A stretch of DNA of 64,000 bases from Haloarcula taiwanensis (GTDB lineage: Archaea > Halobacteriota > Halobacteria > Halobacteriales > Haloarculaceae): the NCBI GenBank assembly GCA_002844335.1, contig CP019155.1, positions 124,001 to 188,000 on the forward strand, read 5' to 3'. Under the pieces are notes generated by a model that was not told the origin of the DNA, searched no databases, and saw only the letters and a program-made list of their open reading frames with translations. The translations under genes and the position numbers were made by a program. Positions 62,388 through 64,000 of this stretch are shown here, in pieces. Numbering within the stretch: the stretch's first letter is position 1; each line of letters starts with the position of its first letter.

Positions 62388-63602
62388 TTATTCGTCTGTA
62401 ATGATCATAGCAACGCGGTCGCGGCTGAAAAGCTGTTCATCCGGTGGAATCTCCGGATAGTGGTCCTCATTTTCGTAGGTAGGCCACTCGCCAAAGACAT
62501 CCGGATACAGTTGTTTGGCAGTCATTTCGATCTGGAAGAGATTCATGATCGGACCCTGGTATCTCATCCCGTGCGCGTACACGCGGTTGTCTTTGACTGC
62601 CGTGAGCTCTTTGCCAACGCTGTGTGTGGCAAGTCTCCTCCGGACGTCGTCCATGTCGTAGCGCGGTGTCATTCCCCAGAGATGGAGGATTACGTCAGGG
62701 TCTGCCTCCAGCATCGTTTCGTAGCCAACCGAACCCCAGAGACCGTCCCACGTCTCATCCTCGAAAGCGTCGTTGGCTGCGAGCGGACGCGTGTCGGCGA
62801 GCCAGAATCCCGGATGGTTGAGGTGATACGTCCAAAACTGGCCGTCGCCAAGTGTAACCCGAACTGCTGTCGGCCGTTCTTCCTGCGGTGGAAGGTTCGT
62901 CTGGATGGTTTGTATGAGTCCTTCGTGAACGGATCTGAGCTGTTCGTAACGCTCTCGCTCTCGAAACACGGTGGCGACACGACCGAAGATCTCCCACAGC
63001 GTGTAATACTGGTAGTCCTCACTGTATGGTTCCTGCGGATCACCGTGTGTTCCGCTATAGAAATTTCCGAAAAGGGGTCCGATGTTGTGGATAACCTCTT
63101 CGATATCGCCCATATCCCAGTTCTCCTGGGTAATCGCCCATGCGGGGTCAAGGAAGTGAATGTCGCTATCGAGGCTGTAAAAAAACTCCTTACTGAAATT
63201 ATCGTAAGGATCTGGAAGGTCTTCCCAGTCAAAAGAGACACCCGAAAGTCGCTCGTAGTAGTGGTTCATCGATGGACCGGCCATATCTGGAACGAACATC
63301 GAATTGATCGCGTCATCGCAATCAAGTGCCACTAGCATGTCTGCGTACTGATTGTACATCGTGAAGACATTCTCCGGAACGGAGTCGAACTCGACTTCTC
63401 CGACAGGGGAAACCGACGCAGTGTATGAGCCGCTATCTGATGGCGCTGCTCCGTCCGTGCCGGTATTGCTTGATGTAGCTGTCCTCGCTGATTCAGCACC
63501 GTTGCCGGAACAGCCAGCAACGATCGAAGTGCCGAGGAGCAACCCACTGCCGGAGAGGTAGTGGCGCCGGGTGAAGCTCCCAGTATCTCCTGTTTCGCCC
63601 AT
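62388..63602 (-). CDS. Iron/siderophore-type ABC transporter substrate-binding lipoprotein
   Basis: A protein of 404 residues. A twin-arginine signal (FTRRHYLSGSGLLLGTSIVAGC) carries a lipobox at VAGC. The mature domain is of the FecB/FhuD-like clamp type: VFTMYNQYADMLVALDCDDA, DIHFLDPAWAITQENWD, VILHLWGMTPRYDMDDVRRR and AVKDNRVYAHGMRYQGPI. It would deliver iron complex to a permease not seen in the window. A palindromic DtxR-like box sits just before its start, in the place of an iron-dependent operator. Confidence 0.8.
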   Translation of the reverse strand: MGETGDTGSFTRRHYLSGSGLLLGTSIVAGCSGNGAESARTATSSNTGTDGAAPSDSGSYTASVSPVGEVEFDSVPENVFTMYNQYADMLVALDCDDAINSMFVPDMAGPSMNHYYERLSGVSFDWEDLPDPYDNFSKEFFYSLDSDIHFLDPAWAITQENWDMGDIEEVIHNIGPLFGNFYSGTHGDPQEPYSEDYQYYTLWEIFGRVATVFRERERYEQLRSVHEGLIQTIQTNLPPQEERPTAVRVTLGDGQFWTYHLNHPGFWLADTRPLAANDAFEDETWDGLWGSVGYETMLEADPDVILHLWGMTPRYDMDDVRRRLATHSVGKELTAVKDNRVYAHGMRYQGPIMNLFQIEMTAKQLYPDVFGEWPTYENEDHYPEIPPDEQLFSRDRVAMIITDE

Positions 63603-63605
63603 GAT

Positions 63606-63620
63606 TTAGGTTGGCCTAAT
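63606..63620 (-). promoter_or_regulatory. DtxR/SirR-like operator over the start of the binding-protein gene
   Basis: TTAGGTTGGCCTAAT: the half-sites TTAGG and CCTAA are a perfect inverted repeat with 4 bases between. It sits 4 bases before the ATG at 63602 and after a CATATAG-like TATA at about 63630. That matches the DtxR/IdeR box (TTAGGTTAGCCTAA) and suggests repression by an iron-dependent regulator. Confidence 0.65.
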
Positions 63621-64000
63621 ACTCCCTATATGACTTTCGCATTACATAGCTGTCTATGGCGGAGATGTAATAGCAGATCCGATTGCAACTCTTGATTAGT
63701 GCTTGTCACAGCAGTCCTCTGAGCAACTCCTCTCAATAACGCAGTTAGTCACTGAACGGTCCCACCAGAGAAGTTCCCAATGACTCCCGGACAGTCAGTT
63801 CGGACTGTCAGTGCCAGTTAGTTCACGAAAGGTAATGGCCTAACCAAGAATGGCTTCTGACTTGCTTGCAGTGCAAGCGACTGATCGTGCCATCACTGCA
63901 ATGAGTATAAGTCAATATTCCCTGTGTTAAAATTACAAACACGTTGTTCATATATGTATCTGGAGAATGTGGGGTAAATCGGCCCAGTTTAATCTGTAGA
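63621..64000. other. Gene-less end of window
   Basis: No gene is visible. GCTTGC AGT GCAAGC at 63864-63878 is a perfect 6-bp inverted repeat, perhaps an operator. Confidence 0.4.

Noticed and set aside
62349-63335. 328-codon plus-strand frame
   Set aside because: It is the complement of the binding-protein gene, which has a Tat signal and lipobox.
1-64000. CRISPR arrays, tRNA or rRNA genes
   Set aside because: None was recognised by eye on either strand; a covariance-model scan would settle this.

Overview
The window is haloarchaeal. The proteins are acidic, coding regions have high G/C at third codon positions, and many genes begin at or a few bases from the expected transcript start 25-30 bp after an archaeal TATA box. 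The families are typical of Halobacteria: HalOD1, TrmB, HTH_10 (bat-type), DUF3592, VapBC, Orc1/Cdc6, IS6-type and IS200/IS605-type elements. It reads as an accessory replicon or plasmid-derived region of a Haloarcula-like organism. A genus cannot be fixed from this sequence alone.

Layout. 1-11.7 kb is intact and GC-rich: a receiver-PAS signalling protein that runs off the left edge, glutamate dehydrogenase, a ribbon-helix-helix regulator, an Nramp-like carrier lacking the metal motifs, and hyuA-hyuB (5-oxoprolinase/N-methylhydantoinase type). These are followed by a DUF3592 membrane protein, a LOV-like PAS protein without the photoactive cysteine, a DUF4864 protein and a flavoprotein. 11.7-15 kb holds a partition locus (ParA plus a small acidic partner) with TATAGCTA sites, and a tyrosine recombinase. 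15-25 kb is decaying: a truncated iron-sulfur repair (RIC) gene, a tandem DUF2249 gene, a molybdo-oxidoreductase stump, TnpB and transposase relics, a MITE-like element, three copies of an unexplained paired-box repeat, and two TrmB regulators. 25-33 kb carries small membrane proteins and two more DUF3592 genes. 33-37 kb has three tandem VirB6/TrbL-like membrane proteins, the last cut by an IS6-type element. 37-45 kb mixes a broken calcium-binding surface protein, a radical-SAM stump, VapBC and small zinc-finger genes. 45-56 kb has a DUF234 ATPase, HTH regulators, a dead ring-cleaving dioxygenase beside a TetR regulator and an SDR, a BASS transporter and a LUD protein. 56-64 kb has an internally deleted TnpB, an Orc1/Cdc6 replication origin with about ten repeats, an orphan NuoB, and an iron-type binding protein under a DtxR-like box.

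How it fits together. The hyuAB, carrier and gdhA genes could form a route from 5-oxoproline (or a hydantoin) through glutamate to 2-oxoglutarate. ParA, its partner, the TATAGCTA sites and the Orc1 origin are the maintenance functions of a replicon. The VirB6-like genes hint at conjugation or surface export, but no ATPase is in view.

The least explained structures are two. One is a recurring mini-module of a small protein A overlapping a small protein B, followed in most copies by a hairpin with CTAACCAACA arms; it appears intact or degraded about five times between 25 and 52 kb. The other is the set of GGGTTCTGGACCC box pairs at 18.5-19.2 kb.
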